A DNA stretch of 64,000 nt, from assembly GCF_947500605.1 (NCBI RefSeq), contig NZ_CANMSJ010000006.1:154887-218886 (forward strand), in the 5' to 3' direction. This DNA comes from an uncultured Lacinutrix sp. Its GTDB lineage: Bacteria > Bacteroidota > Bacteroidia > Flavobacteriales > Flavobacteriaceae. Below are positions 17,090 to 26,043 of the stretch, piece after piece; position 1 is the first letter of the stretch, and every line of letters starts with the position of its first letter. A program made the translations under genes and the position numbers. The notes under the pieces were generated by a model that ran no database searches, had not been told where the DNA came from, and worked only from the letters and a program-made list of their open reading frames with translations.

Positions 17090-18318
17090 TGGAAAGTCCT
17101 AATTTACAAAGAGGTCTGCAATTATTTGAATTAGGAAGATTTAAAGAATCTATACCATATTTTCAAAATGCTTTAACAGAAAATGCAGAAGATTTTGATG
17201 CCAAATACTTTTTAGCACAATGCTACTTTCAGTTAGATGATATCGACAAAGCTTTTACAGTTATTACAGATTTAAGAAAAATTTATCCTAACGAAGCTGA
17301 AATATACTTTTTATTGTCTCAAATTCACCTTCACGAAAGTAGATTTAAAGAGGCAAACGAAAACGTTGATATAGCCATTGAAATAAATCCAGATAACGAA
17401 AACTATTTTGGACAAAAGGCCTATATCCTTATTAATACCAAACAATTTGAAAGTGCTTTAGATTTTGCAAACGAAGGCTTAAGAATCAACTCTAAAAATA
17501 CCTTTTGTTTAAACGCAAGAACAACTGCACTTACCAAATTAAACCGAAAAGATGAAGCGGCTTCATCCATAGAAAACCTTCTTAACGATAACCCAGAGAA
17601 TGCTTATTCTCATGCTAATGTTGGATGGTCTCACCTGGAGAGTAACAAGCCTAAGGAAGCTTTAAAACATTTTAAGGAGGCTTTAATGTTAGATCCTAAT
17701 TTAGATTATGCCAGAAGCGGAATGCTAGCTGCCATGAAATCTAAAAACAAGATTTACAATCTGTATTTAAGATATTCTTTTTGGATAAGTAACAAGTCGC
17801 AAAAAAACCAATATATTTTTATAATAGGTTTATACATTGCCTATCGTGTTGCATTAAAATTACTATCGGCAAGCGGATTAACAATAATAGCAATTCCTTT
17901 AATAATTGCATACTTACTATTTGCTTTAGGCAGTTGGATTATGGGTCCTTTATCTAATATGATTTTGCTATTTGATAAATTCGGAAAATACCTTTTAGAT
18001 AAAAAAGACAAGTTAAGCGGACAAATTATGTTTGGGCTTTTAGTGAGTTCATTACTATTTTTCGGAGTCTATTTTATACTTAACAATCCGCTTTATGCAC
18101 TTATTAGCGCTGCATGTTTAGCTGCTATATTACCTTTAACACGTGCTGCTTTATCAGATAATGATAAGTCTGAAATTATTAACTACATTTATGGAATAGC
18201 CATGCTATTAATAGCAGCTTTTGGTACCACCTTAGGTTTCCCATTAGGTACAGTTGCAACAGCAGTTGGCGTTCTATTTATTGCCTACACTTGGCTAGGC
18301 AGCTTTTTAATAAAATAA
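17089..18318 (+). CDS. TPR protein with C-terminal multi-pass membrane domain
   Basis: A 409-residue protein. Residues 1-215 contain about six TPR units (for example GRFKESIPYFQNALTENAED and NKPKEALKHFKEALMLDPN). Residues 240-409 hold about five hydrophobic helices. The start codon overlaps the stop of the AAA ATPase gene, and its own stop overlaps the WbqC start. The TPR face is probably cytoplasmic and may dock the TPR-AAA ATPase encoded just upstream. I do not recognise a named family for the membrane part. Confidence 0.8.
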   Translation: MESPNLQRGLQLFELGRFKESIPYFQNALTENAEDFDAKYFLAQCYFQLDDIDKAFTVITDLRKIYPNEAEIYFLLSQIHLHESRFKEANENVDIAIEINPDNENYFGQKAYILINTKQFESALDFANEGLRINSKNTFCLNARTTALTKLNRKDEAASSIENLLNDNPENAYSHANVGWSHLESNKPKEALKHFKEALMLDPNLDYARSGMLAAMKSKNKIYNLYLRYSFWISNKSQKNQYIFIIGLYIAYRVALKLLSASGLTIIAIPLIIAYLLFALGSWIMGPLSNMILLFDKFGKYLLDKKDKLSGQIMFGLLVSSLLFFGVYFILNNPLYALISAACLAAILPLTRAALSDNDKSEIINYIYGIAMLLIAAFGTTLGFPLGTVATAVGVLFIAYTWLGSFLIK

Positions 18319-18935
18319 TGACAATACTTATACATCCAACCTATTTTCCAACCATTGCAACTTTTGTAGCCATTACAAAAGCAGATCATGTTATTTTAGA
18401 AACTCAGGATAATTACCAAAAACAAACCTATAGAAACCGCAGCTATATTTATGCTGCTAATGGTAAATTACAATTAAGTGTCCCAGTTGTTTTTAGTCAG
18501 AAAAACAGACAAAAATACAGTGAAGTACAGATTGCAAACGATTATAAATGGCAGGATAACCATTGGAAATCTTTAGAATCTGCCTATAGAACGTCACCTT
18601 TTTACGAGTATTATATAGACGAATTACAGCCACTTTTTACAGAAACCTTCAATAGTATTTTAGAATTTAATATGAAGTGCTTAGAAGTTATTTGCGAATG
18701 TCTTCAGCTGGAAATAAACATTACAAAAACCGAAGTTTTCGAAAGAGAACCTGAAAACATAAAAGACTATAGAGGTTTAGTAAATGCTAAAAAAGAAAAC
18801 ATTATTGCTTTAGAACCTTACAATCAAGTATTTTACACTAAACACGGCTATATTAACAATCTAAGTATATTAGATTTACTTTTTAATGAAGGTCCTAATA
18901 CTATTAGCTATTTAGAATCTCAAAACATTCTGTAA
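18318..18935 (+). CDS. WbqC-like family protein
   Basis: About 205 residues if started at ATG 18318, which overlaps the upstream stop as TAATG; an in-frame ATG at 18291 exists but would run back into the previous gene. The start MTILIHPTYFPTIATF and the central QDNHWKSLESAYRTSPFYEYY are typical of WbqC-like proteins, found in polysaccharide clusters and next to lepB in flavobacteria. The enzymatic role is unsettled. No signal peptide or membrane segment is seen. Confidence 0.85.
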   Translation: MTILIHPTYFPTIATFVAITKADHVILETQDNYQKQTYRNRSYIYAANGKLQLSVPVVFSQKNRQKYSEVQIANDYKWQDNHWKSLESAYRTSPFYEYYIDELQPLFTETFNSILEFNMKCLEVICECLQLEINITKTEVFEREPENIKDYRGLVNAKKENIIALEPYNQVFYTKHGYINNLSILDLLFNEGPNTISYLESQNIL

Positions 18936-19249
18936 TGTACCAAAGCATTATACATTATGGTATTCACTTTTTACTGCCCTTAGCTGTAGCTTTATATTTT
19001 TTTAAACCACAATGGAAAAAGGCTTATATAATTATGATTTTAGGCATGTTAATAGACTTAGATCATTTATTAGCAAACCCAATATTTGAAGCCAACCGTT
19101 GTAGTATAAATTTTCATCCCTTACATAGTTACTATTTAATACCGTTGTACATATTCTTAGTATTTCCAAAGAAAACAAGATGGATAGGTTTAGGATTATG
19201 TATTCATATTCTTGCGGATGCTGTAGATTGTTGGATGATGAAAGGTTGA
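18935..19249 (+). CDS. DUF6122-like small membrane protein
   Basis: A 104-residue protein with three or four hydrophobic segments and conserved polar residues within them: IHYGIHFLLPL, MLIDLDHLLANPIF, HPLHSYY and CIHILADAVDCWM. The His/Asp pattern inside membrane segments resembles DUF6122 and small membrane metal-dependent hydrolases of the YdjM type. Function is unknown. It overlaps the WbqC stop by one base and ends the par-lep operon. Confidence 0.75.
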   Translation: MYQSIIHYGIHFLLPLAVALYFFKPQWKKAYIIMILGMLIDLDHLLANPIFEANRCSINFHPLHSYYLIPLYIFLVFPKKTRWIGLGLCIHILADAVDCWMMKG

Positions 19250-19294
19250 AGTTGAATAATAAAACTAATTTACCCTTTTCCTGATGCCTTTTTC

Positions 19295-20317
19295 TTAATC
19301 CAAACTAACCTTAGCCATAATAGGAAAGTGATCTGAATACTCAACATCATAAGTTTTAAAACCATTCACTTTAAAAGCAGGATCAGCAAATATAAAATCA
19401 ATACGCATTGGAAAAAACTTGAAGTTATACGATCTTCCAAAACCGTTTCCAGCCTCTTTAAAGGTATCTACCATATCTCCTTTTACTTGCTTATAAACAT
19501 AAGAGAAAGCGGTATTATTAAAGTCTCCGCAAATAATAGTTTTATACTTACACTTATTTCTATGCTTTAAAAACAAATCGGCTTGAGACTGTTGCATTTT
19601 AAATGTTTTACCAACACCATTAAATAATTTCTCAGATTCTTTAGTGGTTAGGGTTTCAACTTTCGGGTCTATACGTAACGACTGTAAATGTATATTATAG
19701 ATTCTAATAGTGTCTTTAGCCTTTACTATATCTATATAAATAGCATTATTAAAGGTATTTGGGAACTCTACAGATCCAGAATTTATTATTGGATAATTAG
19801 AAAAAATCGCTTGTCCGTAGTTTTTCTTTTTTCCTAAAAGCTTTTCATATTTATACTTGTAAAAAGACAATTTTGTACTTTCTCGTGGATGGTATTCTTC
19901 TAAAGCTAAAACATCTGGTAATTCTGTTTTTATAAAATCGACTAACTTCTCTTCGGTATCATCATTAGGGATCCATTTATAGAGATTAAATAATCTCACA
20001 TTAAAATTCATAATAGAAATATTGTTTTCATCCTCTATGGTCTTCGATTCAGAAAACTTATACAAAGAGCCAAAAATAGAATATCCAATAGCTAATATAA
20101 GTAACGATAATAGCAGTTGTTTTTTTATTTTAACTAGCCAATAAACAAAAAACAAAACATTTAACAGTATTAATATTGGGACACCTAAACCCAACACAGA
20201 GAGGGCTGCAAACGTTTTTGGAGGCAGTAATGGTAAGATATAAGAAAGCAGTAAAATAAATGCCACAACAGAGTTGAAGAAGAACATTATTTTTTCGAAA
20301 AACTTTAATTTTCGCAT
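19295..20317 (-). CDS. Membrane-anchored endonuclease/exonuclease/phosphatase-family protein
   Basis: A 340-residue protein. Residues 1-95 contain about three transmembrane helices; the rest is an EEP-fold hydrolase with IMNFNVRLFN, ALEEYHP (metal Glu), IYNIHLQS, CGDFNNTAF, RIDFIFAD and the terminal SDHFPIMAKV. Family members cleave phosphodiesters in DNA, lipids or small molecules; this membrane-tethered form with an extracytoplasmic domain is common in flavobacteria and its substrate is not known. It is transcribed with the two rhomboid genes, starting one base after the first rhomboid stop. Confidence 0.85.
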   Translation of the reverse strand: MRKLKFFEKIMFFFNSVVAFILLLSYILPLLPPKTFAALSVLGLGVPILILLNVLFFVYWLVKIKKQLLLSLLILAIGYSIFGSLYKFSESKTIEDENNISIMNFNVRLFNLYKWIPNDDTEEKLVDFIKTELPDVLALEEYHPRESTKLSFYKYKYEKLLGKKKNYGQAIFSNYPIINSGSVEFPNTFNNAIYIDIVKAKDTIRIYNIHLQSLRIDPKVETLTTKESEKLFNGVGKTFKMQQSQADLFLKHRNKCKYKTIICGDFNNTAFSYVYKQVKGDMVDTFKEAGNGFGRSYNFKFFPMRIDFIFADPAFKVNGFKTYDVEYSDHFPIMAKVSLD

Positions 20318-20318
20318 T

Positions 20319-21203
20319 TTACTTTCCTGCTTTAAATAGATATTCTTTTTCTGCGGCAGAAAGACTATCGTAACCGCTTTTACTAATTTTATCTAAAATA
20401 AGATCTATTTTCTTTTGGTTATTAAACTCACTAAATTCGCCTTTAGTATAACCACCAACCTTAGATTTATCTTTATAAACTGTTTTAAGATTTCCTTTTT
20501 TACTCGCCTTAAACCATGTTGTAATTTTACTTACTGTATTACTAAACCAACTCCCAATATCATTTCCTTTATCTAATTGTTTAGTATAAATATATCCAAA
20601 AACAGCTCCTCCTAAATGAGATAATTCTCCTCCTGCATTTGCATAAGGTATTAAAGCTATAAATGAAATAAGATACAATACTGTTAGCACCCAAAGCTTA
20701 AGCTGAAACACACCAAACAAGTTTAAGACATAGTTTGGGGATTTAGTGGTTGCACCGACTAAAACTGAAAAAACAGAAGCAGAAGCACCTAGTAATATCG
20801 CAGATTCATCTACCAAAGCAGGTAAGAGATTATACGAGACAACAAATACTAAACCACCTACTAATCCACCAACAAAGTAGTAGTTAATAAGTTGTTTTAC
20901 AGAAAAGAAGGTTAAAAATATACGTCCGAAATAATACAAAGCAATCATGTTTCCTAAAAGATGCCAAAAACTAGTATGCATAAAAGCATAAGTAAGAAAC
21001 GTCCAAGGTTTAAATATAAGTTGATTTAAATCTTCGGGTAGCGCTAAGTAATCTTGAAATAATAATAAATATGATTTTGTTGCTAAAAAATAGACGGTAT
21101 TAAAAAGTGCTACAACAGCAAAAACACCAATGTTTACGAAAATTATTTTTTCGTGAACAGACGCTAAATTATACTTGTATTTTAAATCTGAAAGCAAACT
21201 CAT
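20319..21203 (-). CDS. Rhomboid-family intramembrane serine protease (1)
   Basis: A 294-residue protein with about six transmembrane helices in residues 20-215, then a charged cytoplasmic tail. The catalytic dyad is visible: GAS141ASVF and H196 in SHLGGAVFGY. The L1-loop-like WTFLTYAFMHTSFWHLLGNM is also present. Rhomboids cleave type I membrane proteins within the bilayer. It overlaps the second rhomboid gene by one base; tandem rhomboids next to mutL are a recurrent arrangement in this family. Substrates are unknown. Confidence 0.9.
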   Translation of the reverse strand: MSLLSDLKYKYNLASVHEKIIFVNIGVFAVVALFNTVYFLATKSYLLLFQDYLALPEDLNQLIFKPWTFLTYAFMHTSFWHLLGNMIALYYFGRIFLTFFSVKQLINYYFVGGLVGGLVFVVSYNLLPALVDESAILLGASASVFSVLVGATTKSPNYVLNLFGVFQLKLWVLTVLYLISFIALIPYANAGGELSHLGGAVFGYIYTKQLDKGNDIGSWFSNTVSKITTWFKASKKGNLKTVYKDKSKVGGYTKGEFSEFNNQKKIDLILDKISKSGYDSLSAAEKEYLFKAGK

Positions 21204-21958
21204 TAATTAGCTCTATTTTTTTTGATTAGTTGTTTCTTCCAATACCACATCATAATAAATCCTGTAATTGCGCCACCTATGTGTGCCATATGCCCAATAT
21301 TTGTAGAACCTACTAATGGTGTTCCTGTTAAAACTGCAGAAACAACATCTCCTGCTACATAAGCCATAACTAAATATTTAAGCTTAATAGGAATTGGAGG
21401 AAACATTAGCATAAACTCTACATTTGGAAACAAATAAGCAGTTGCAACAGCAACACCCATAACTGCACCAGAAGCGCCTAAACTAATTTTGTTAAAATTA
21501 GTAACTAAGTTTTTAAAAGAGTTCTCTGTTAATAATGACTCCCAAGCAGGATAATACTTTCCTTGACTTAGCGTAGACATTATATCTGTTTTATTAAAAC
21601 CTGAATTAGTTAATGTATTTATTGCTAATTCTATTTGTATGTAATCTACTAAAACACTTAAAACCACCGCTCCTAATCCTGCAGAAAAATACAAAATTAA
21701 AAACTTATTCTTTCCTATCGCCCTTTCTAGCAACGTCCCAATAAAAATAAGCATTAGCATGTTAGACAATAAGTGCATGAAGTCTAAATGCATAAAAAAG
21801 TGTGTTACTACCTGCCAAATATGGAAATCGTTATTTAATGGATAATACATAACCATCCATTTGTTAAACAAGGTTGTATCTCCAAGCGTAATTGATGCTA
21901 CAAAAAATATAACATTAATAATTACAATATGCTTTATTACTTCTGTTAACTTAATCAT
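21203..21958 (-). CDS. Rhomboid-family intramembrane serine protease (2)
   Basis: A 251-residue rhomboid with six predicted helices. The catalytic residues S163 in GASGAVMGVA and H226 in MAHIGGAITGF are intact, and HFFMHLDFMHLLSNM forms the first loop and helix. It is more compact than its neighbour, and the two are paralogues rather than a recent duplication, because they align only over the motifs. The start overlaps the mutL stop by one base. Confidence 0.9.
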   Translation of the reverse strand: MIKLTEVIKHIVIINVIFFVASITLGDTTLFNKWMVMYYPLNNDFHIWQVVTHFFMHLDFMHLLSNMLMLIFIGTLLERAIGKNKFLILYFSAGLGAVVLSVLVDYIQIELAINTLTNSGFNKTDIMSTLSQGKYYPAWESLLTENSFKNLVTNFNKISLGASGAVMGVAVATAYLFPNVEFMLMFPPIPIKLKYLVMAYVAGDVVSAVLTGTPLVGSTNIGHMAHIGGAITGFIMMWYWKKQLIKKNRAN

Positions 21959-23814
21959 TATACAAACTTTTTATCCAACTCGTCTACAGTCATCGTTACA
22001 AACGTAGTTCTATTAGTTGGTGAAACGTTAGGTTCCTTACATGCAAAAAGTGAATTCACTAAATGCTCTTGTTCCATTATTGTTAGGCTCTGTCCTGTTT
22101 TTATAGCCAAACTTTTAGCTAAAGATTTAGCGAGTAAATCTGTTGGACTAAAGTTACTATCAGGCACTTCATTTTCCACGTCATTAATAAGTTGTTCTAA
22201 AATAATAGACACTTCACTTTCAGGAACACTTACTGGAACTCCTGAGATTTCTACTAATTCTTCTTTTATGGTTTGAAAAATAAAACCTGTATGTTCTAAA
22301 TCTGTTTTTAATTGATTTATAATATTAATTTCTTGTGGTGAAAAATGAAGCTGTAGCGGAAACAGTAATTGCTGACTCATAGCTTCTTTAATCGTCATGT
22401 TTTTTAAGAAATCTTCATACAGCACACGTTGGTGCGCACGATGCTGATCTATTAATAACATACCAGATTTTATAGTACTTACAATGTATTTATTATGAAA
22501 TTGATATGTACTTTGCTTCTTCTCTACTTGATTATCATTATCGAAAATCGACTCGTTTTTAGTCGCACTTTCAAATTGAACCTCGCTAAAATCTTGTTGT
22601 GTTTGTGTCCCTTTAGATTCTAAACCTACATACAAACTTTCCCAATTAGAACTTGGTGTCTTTTTGTAAGAACTATTACTTACAGTTCCGCTATTACTAG
22701 ATTGTTTTTCTTCTCTAAACGGATTAAAACTTCTATCGATTTCTACAGAAGGCTCTCCTTTTTGTTGGTAGCTATACGGTGTATCTAAATTTGCATCTCG
22801 GTCGAAATCTAAAACAGGTGCTATATTAAACTGTCCTAAACTGTGTTTTACTGCCGAACGTAAAATGGCATACAATGTATGCTCGTCGTCAAACTTAATT
22901 TCAGTTTTTGTAGGATGTATATTTATATCTATTGTTTGTGGATTCACCGTTAAATTTAAAAAGTAACTTGCGTGAGCTCCATCTTTTAAAAGTCCTTCGA
23001 AAGCAGATCCTATTGCATGATTTAAGTATGCACTTTTAATAAATCTATCGTTTACAAAGAAAAATTGTTCTCCTCTAGTCTTTTTAGCAAACTCTGGTTT
23101 ACCAACAAAACCCGATATTTTTAGTACTTCGGTATCTTCGTCTACAGGAACTAATTTTTCATTTGTTTTTGTTCCAAAAATATTTACAATACGTTGTCTG
23201 TAATTACTATCTGGAAGGTTAAACGTCTCACTACCATTATGAAACATTACAAATCCAATATTAGGATGCGCTAATGCCACACGATGAAACTCGTCTACAA
23301 TATGGCGTGTTTCAACTGTATTAGATTTTAAAAAATTACGTCTTGCAGGAATGTTATAAAACAAGTTTTTAACCGAAATAGAAGTCCCTTTTGGTGTTAC
23401 CACAACCTCTTGGCTGTTTACAGTACTACCTTCAATTTCTATACAAGTGCCAACATCTTCGTTTTCTTGCTTTGTTTTTAATTCTACATGTGCAATTGCA
23501 GCAATACTTGCTAATGCTTCACCTCTAAAACCTTTAGTGTTAAGTAAAAAAAGATCGTCTGCTGTTCTAATTTTAGAAGTTGCATGACGTTCGAAACTTA
23601 ATCTCGCATCTGTAACGCTCATACCTTTACCGTTATCGATAACTTGTACAAGTGTTTTTCCTGCGTCTTTAATTATAAGTTTTATTGTGGTTGCTCCAGC
23701 ATCAATAGCATTTTCCAGCAATTCTTTAACAACAGAAGCAGGTCTTTGCACAACTTCTCCTGCTGCTATTTGGTTTGCAACATGATCTGGTAATAATTGA
23801 ATGATATCTGCCAT
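21958..23814 (-). CDS. mutL: DNA mismatch repair protein MutL
   Basis: A 618-residue MutL. The N-terminal GHKL ATPase has ELLENAIDAGAT, DNGKGM and TKGFRGEALASI; the N-terminal core runs to about residue 330, followed by a Ser/Gln-rich linker and a C-terminal dimerisation domain. The C-terminal endonuclease-type motif is degenerate: at residues 456-467 the sequence is DQHRAHQRVLYE, where active MutL endonucleases have DQHAxxExxxxE, so a metal-binding Glu is Gln (Q462). It couples MutS recognition to downstream excision. It is followed by overlapping rhomboid genes. Confidence 0.95.
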   Translation of the reverse strand: MADIIQLLPDHVANQIAAGEVVQRPASVVKELLENAIDAGATTIKLIIKDAGKTLVQVIDNGKGMSVTDARLSFERHATSKIRTADDLFLLNTKGFRGEALASIAAIAHVELKTKQENEDVGTCIEIEGSTVNSQEVVVTPKGTSISVKNLFYNIPARRNFLKSNTVETRHIVDEFHRVALAHPNIGFVMFHNGSETFNLPDSNYRQRIVNIFGTKTNEKLVPVDEDTEVLKISGFVGKPEFAKKTRGEQFFFVNDRFIKSAYLNHAIGSAFEGLLKDGAHASYFLNLTVNPQTIDINIHPTKTEIKFDDEHTLYAILRSAVKHSLGQFNIAPVLDFDRDANLDTPYSYQQKGEPSVEIDRSFNPFREEKQSSNSGTVSNSSYKKTPSSNWESLYVGLESKGTQTQQDFSEVQFESATKNESIFDNDNQVEKKQSTYQFHNKYIVSTIKSGMLLIDQHRAHQRVLYEDFLKNMTIKEAMSQQLLFPLQLHFSPQEINIINQLKTDLEHTGFIFQTIKEELVEISGVPVSVPESEVSIILEQLINDVENEVPDSNFSPTDLLAKSLAKSLAIKTGQSLTIMEQEHLVNSLFACKEPNVSPTNRTTFVTMTVDELDKKFV

Positions 23815-23821
23815 TTACAGC

Positions 23822-24094
23822 TTAAAAAAATATAGTGAGATCGAAATCGATTATAAAAAGAAAAATTAAGACTAAAACGGAAATAATAATTAACACACGT
23901 CTGTTAACGGCTTTATCTGGTGAATTTTGATATTCATCTACAGCTTTTAGCAATCGCTTTTTAAGACCACCAGAAGCTTCTAATGTAGAGCGTTCGGAAT
24001 CAAATTTACCTTTCATAGCAAACGGACTCCCATCACCCTCATAAAAACGAGGCTTATAATTATAACGCTTATTTTGTTTTAGTTTAAGTCCCAT
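23822..24094 (-). CDS. Small single-pass membrane protein upstream of mutL
   Basis: A 90-residue protein: a basic N-terminal half (KLKQNKRYNYKPRFYEG) and one C-terminal transmembrane helix (IIISVLVLIFLFIIDFDLTIFF). It is conserved in flavobacteria, where it is often misnamed after riboflavin synthase; nothing in the sequence supports that name. It sits seven bases before mutL and five bases after the next small gene, with which it shares the pattern YNxxF near the N-terminus, so the two may be distantly related. Confidence 0.65.
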   Translation of the reverse strand: MGLKLKQNKRYNYKPRFYEGDGSPFAMKGKFDSERSTLEASGGLKKRLLKAVDEYQNSPDKAVNRRVLIIISVLVLIFLFIIDFDLTIFF

Positions 24095-24099
24095 AACAA

Positions 24100-24324
24100 T
24101 TATAGTTTATATTCAAGATAGTACATAACTGCAATAATAATGCCTAATAATAAAAGTAATAGCGGTAAGCCCATTTTACGTTTACCTGCACCTGTTTTCC
24201 TGGTACGTTTCCACTCTGAGGTCATCTCTCGCTTAGCATCAAAATCCGTTTTTGCATCCTTGATTTCGTCTTTAGAAAACCTAGAATTATAATTAAACGT
24301 TTTGTTTTTTCTATTATTAAACAC
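24100..24324 (-). CDS. Small single-pass membrane protein
   Basis: A 74-residue protein with a highly charged N-terminal 50 residues (NRKNKTFNYNSRFSKDEIKD) and a C-terminal helix LPLLLLLLGIIIAVMYYLEY. It is probably inserted with the N-terminus in the cytoplasm. No family function is known to me. It is the likely first gene of the minus-strand run that leads into mutL. Confidence 0.6.
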   Translation of the reverse strand: MFNNRKNKTFNYNSRFSKDEIKDAKTDFDAKREMTSEWKRTRKTGAGKRKMGLPLLLLLLGIIIAVMYYLEYKL

Positions 24325-24629
24325 AGTGTTATTTTATACTATTGAAATACACTCAAAAGTACTGAAAATACAGAAGAATTTATATAATGAAATGCTAAAT
24401 TTGTTAACAGACACTTGCTAAAAGCAATATAAAGAGACTGAGTACATGTTAGGTTTATATGGAAAGCGAAGCAACTTTAAGTATCGTTTTTAGTATAAAA
24501 CATAAAAACCCAACTGAAATTCATTTAGTTATCACAGAAGTTTGTTCCTAAAAAAACAGTAGTTGGTACTTGTTTAAAGTATATTCTGTTTTAAAATCTA
24601 TTAGATTAATAACAGAATATTAAATACTA
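24325..24629. other. Intergenic stretch between ribH and the small membrane genes
   Basis: No gene is visible. It contains an inverted repeat, ATTCTGTT near 24582 and AACAGAAT near 24612, separated by about 20 bases, just beyond the ribH stop; without a T-run it is a poor terminator but could protect the ribH transcript end. Confidence 0.5.
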
Positions 24630-25112
24630 CTATAACTTACTAATAACGGCCATTTTAATAGCAGCTACAGCAGCTTCTGTACCTTTATTACCATGTATAC
24701 CTCCAGAGCGCTCGATACCTTGCTGCTCGTTATTATCTGTTAATACACAGAAAATCACAGGCACATCGTGCAGTATATTTAAGTCTTTTATACCTTGAGA
24801 AACACCTTCGCAAACAAAATCGAAATGTTTAGTTTCACCTTGAATTACACTTCCTATTGCAATAACAGCATCTACATTTTGTTTTTGCATTTTTTTAGAA
24901 CCGTATATTAACTCAAAACTTCCAGGAACGTTCCAACGTGTAATGTTTTCTGGTAATACGTTATGCTCGATTAGCGTTTCGTAAGCACCTTTATACAAAC
25001 CTTCTGTTATATTGTCATTCCATTCTGAAACAACAATCCCAAACCGAAAGTCCTTCGCGTTTGGGATTGATGCTTTATCGTATTCCGATAAATTATTATT
25101 TAATGTTGCCAT
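24630..25112 (-). CDS. ribH: 6,7-dimethyl-8-ribityllumazine synthase
   Basis: A 160-residue lumazine synthase of normal length. Key segments are FGIVVSEWNDNITEGLYKGA (substrate loop), VPGSFEL, AIGSVIQGETKHFDFV with the catalytic His, and the GIERSGGIHGNKGTEAA end. It condenses ribityl-aminouracil with dihydroxybutanone phosphate in riboflavin synthesis and forms icosahedral or pentameric assemblies. It follows the TPR gene by 25 bases on the minus strand. Confidence 0.96.
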   Translation of the reverse strand: MATLNNNLSEYDKASIPNAKDFRFGIVVSEWNDNITEGLYKGAYETLIEHNVLPENITRWNVPGSFELIYGSKKMQKQNVDAVIAIGSVIQGETKHFDFVCEGVSQGIKDLNILHDVPVIFCVLTDNNEQQGIERSGGIHGNKGTEAAVAAIKMAVISKL

Positions 25113-25137
25113 GTTTATTTTCCGCTATAGCGATAAA

Positions 25138-25917
25138 TTATTTGTTTGACATTGCTTGCGCTTTCCCAATAAACACTTCTACTGAAGAAGCTTCAGGTGC
25201 ATTAGGATAAGTATCTTTAATAGTATTGAAATAACCTAAAGCTTCAGAAGCTTTTCCTAAATTTAAAGCAGTAATACCGGCTTTGTAAAAGAATGTAGGT
25301 GCAGTTAATTCGTTATTTCTCATTTTTGCAGCTTGTAAGTAATACTTTAAAGCTTGCTCTGGTTGCTCTAATTGCATAAAAGCATCTCCAATAGATCCTT
25401 TTGCCATAGGTCCAGCTGCTTGATCTTCACTTTCAAATTTATCTAAATGCGTAATTGCATTTTTATAATCTTTTAAGTTTAAGTAAGCCATACCAGCGTA
25501 ATAGTTTGCTAAATTAGAAGCAGGTGTTCCACTGTATTCTTTTATAATATCTAACATACCATATTTACCTTCGCTACCTTTTAGTGAAACGTTGTAAAGA
25601 GAATCGCTAGAAATACCATTTGCAGCATCGTTAAATTGCTTTTGTGCGTGGTACATTTCGTTCATTCCATCTTCATTTGCTGGTTCTTGAACTAATTTAG
25701 TGTAAGCTAAATAACTTAAAACTAAAGCCGCTACAACTCCAATAATAATGAAAATGTATTTTTGATTAGCAGCAACAAAGTCTTCTGTTTTAGAAGCTGT
25801 CTCATCTAAGGCATCAAATACTTCCGCAGTTGTTGAGTTTTCTCCCAAGTCTTGCTCGATAACTTCTTGTTCTTTTTCCGTTTTTGGTTTGTAACCTCTT
25901 TTCTTATAAGTTGCCAT
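25138..25917 (-). CDS. TPR-repeat membrane protein (YfgM-like)
   Basis: A 259-residue protein with a Lys/Glu-rich cytoplasmic N-terminus, one transmembrane helix (about residues 53-72, YIFIIIGVVAALVLSYLAY) and a periplasmic TPR region (LANYYAGMAYLNLKDYKNAITHLDKF and following units). The architecture resembles YfgM, an ancillary SecYEG-associated chaperone factor; the sequence alone does not prove that role. It is transcribed divergently from recF and leads into ribH. Confidence 0.8.
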   Translation of the reverse strand: MATYKKRGYKPKTEKEQEVIEQDLGENSTTAEVFDALDETASKTEDFVAANQKYIFIIIGVVAALVLSYLAYTKLVQEPANEDGMNEMYHAQKQFNDAANGISSDSLYNVSLKGSEGKYGMLDIIKEYSGTPASNLANYYAGMAYLNLKDYKNAITHLDKFESEDQAAGPMAKGSIGDAFMQLEQPEQALKYYLQAAKMRNNELTAPTFFYKAGITALNLGKASEALGYFNTIKDTYPNAPEASSVEVFIGKAQAMSNK

Positions 25918-26043
25918 GTATATTTTTATTTATGCCTCGCAAAAATAAAATATTTCTTCATATATAAAAGCTTATTTATTTGTTATTTTGCAAGCCACAT
26001 ATATTTGTAAAAATAACAGCTACAACATTTGTGAAAATAGTCT

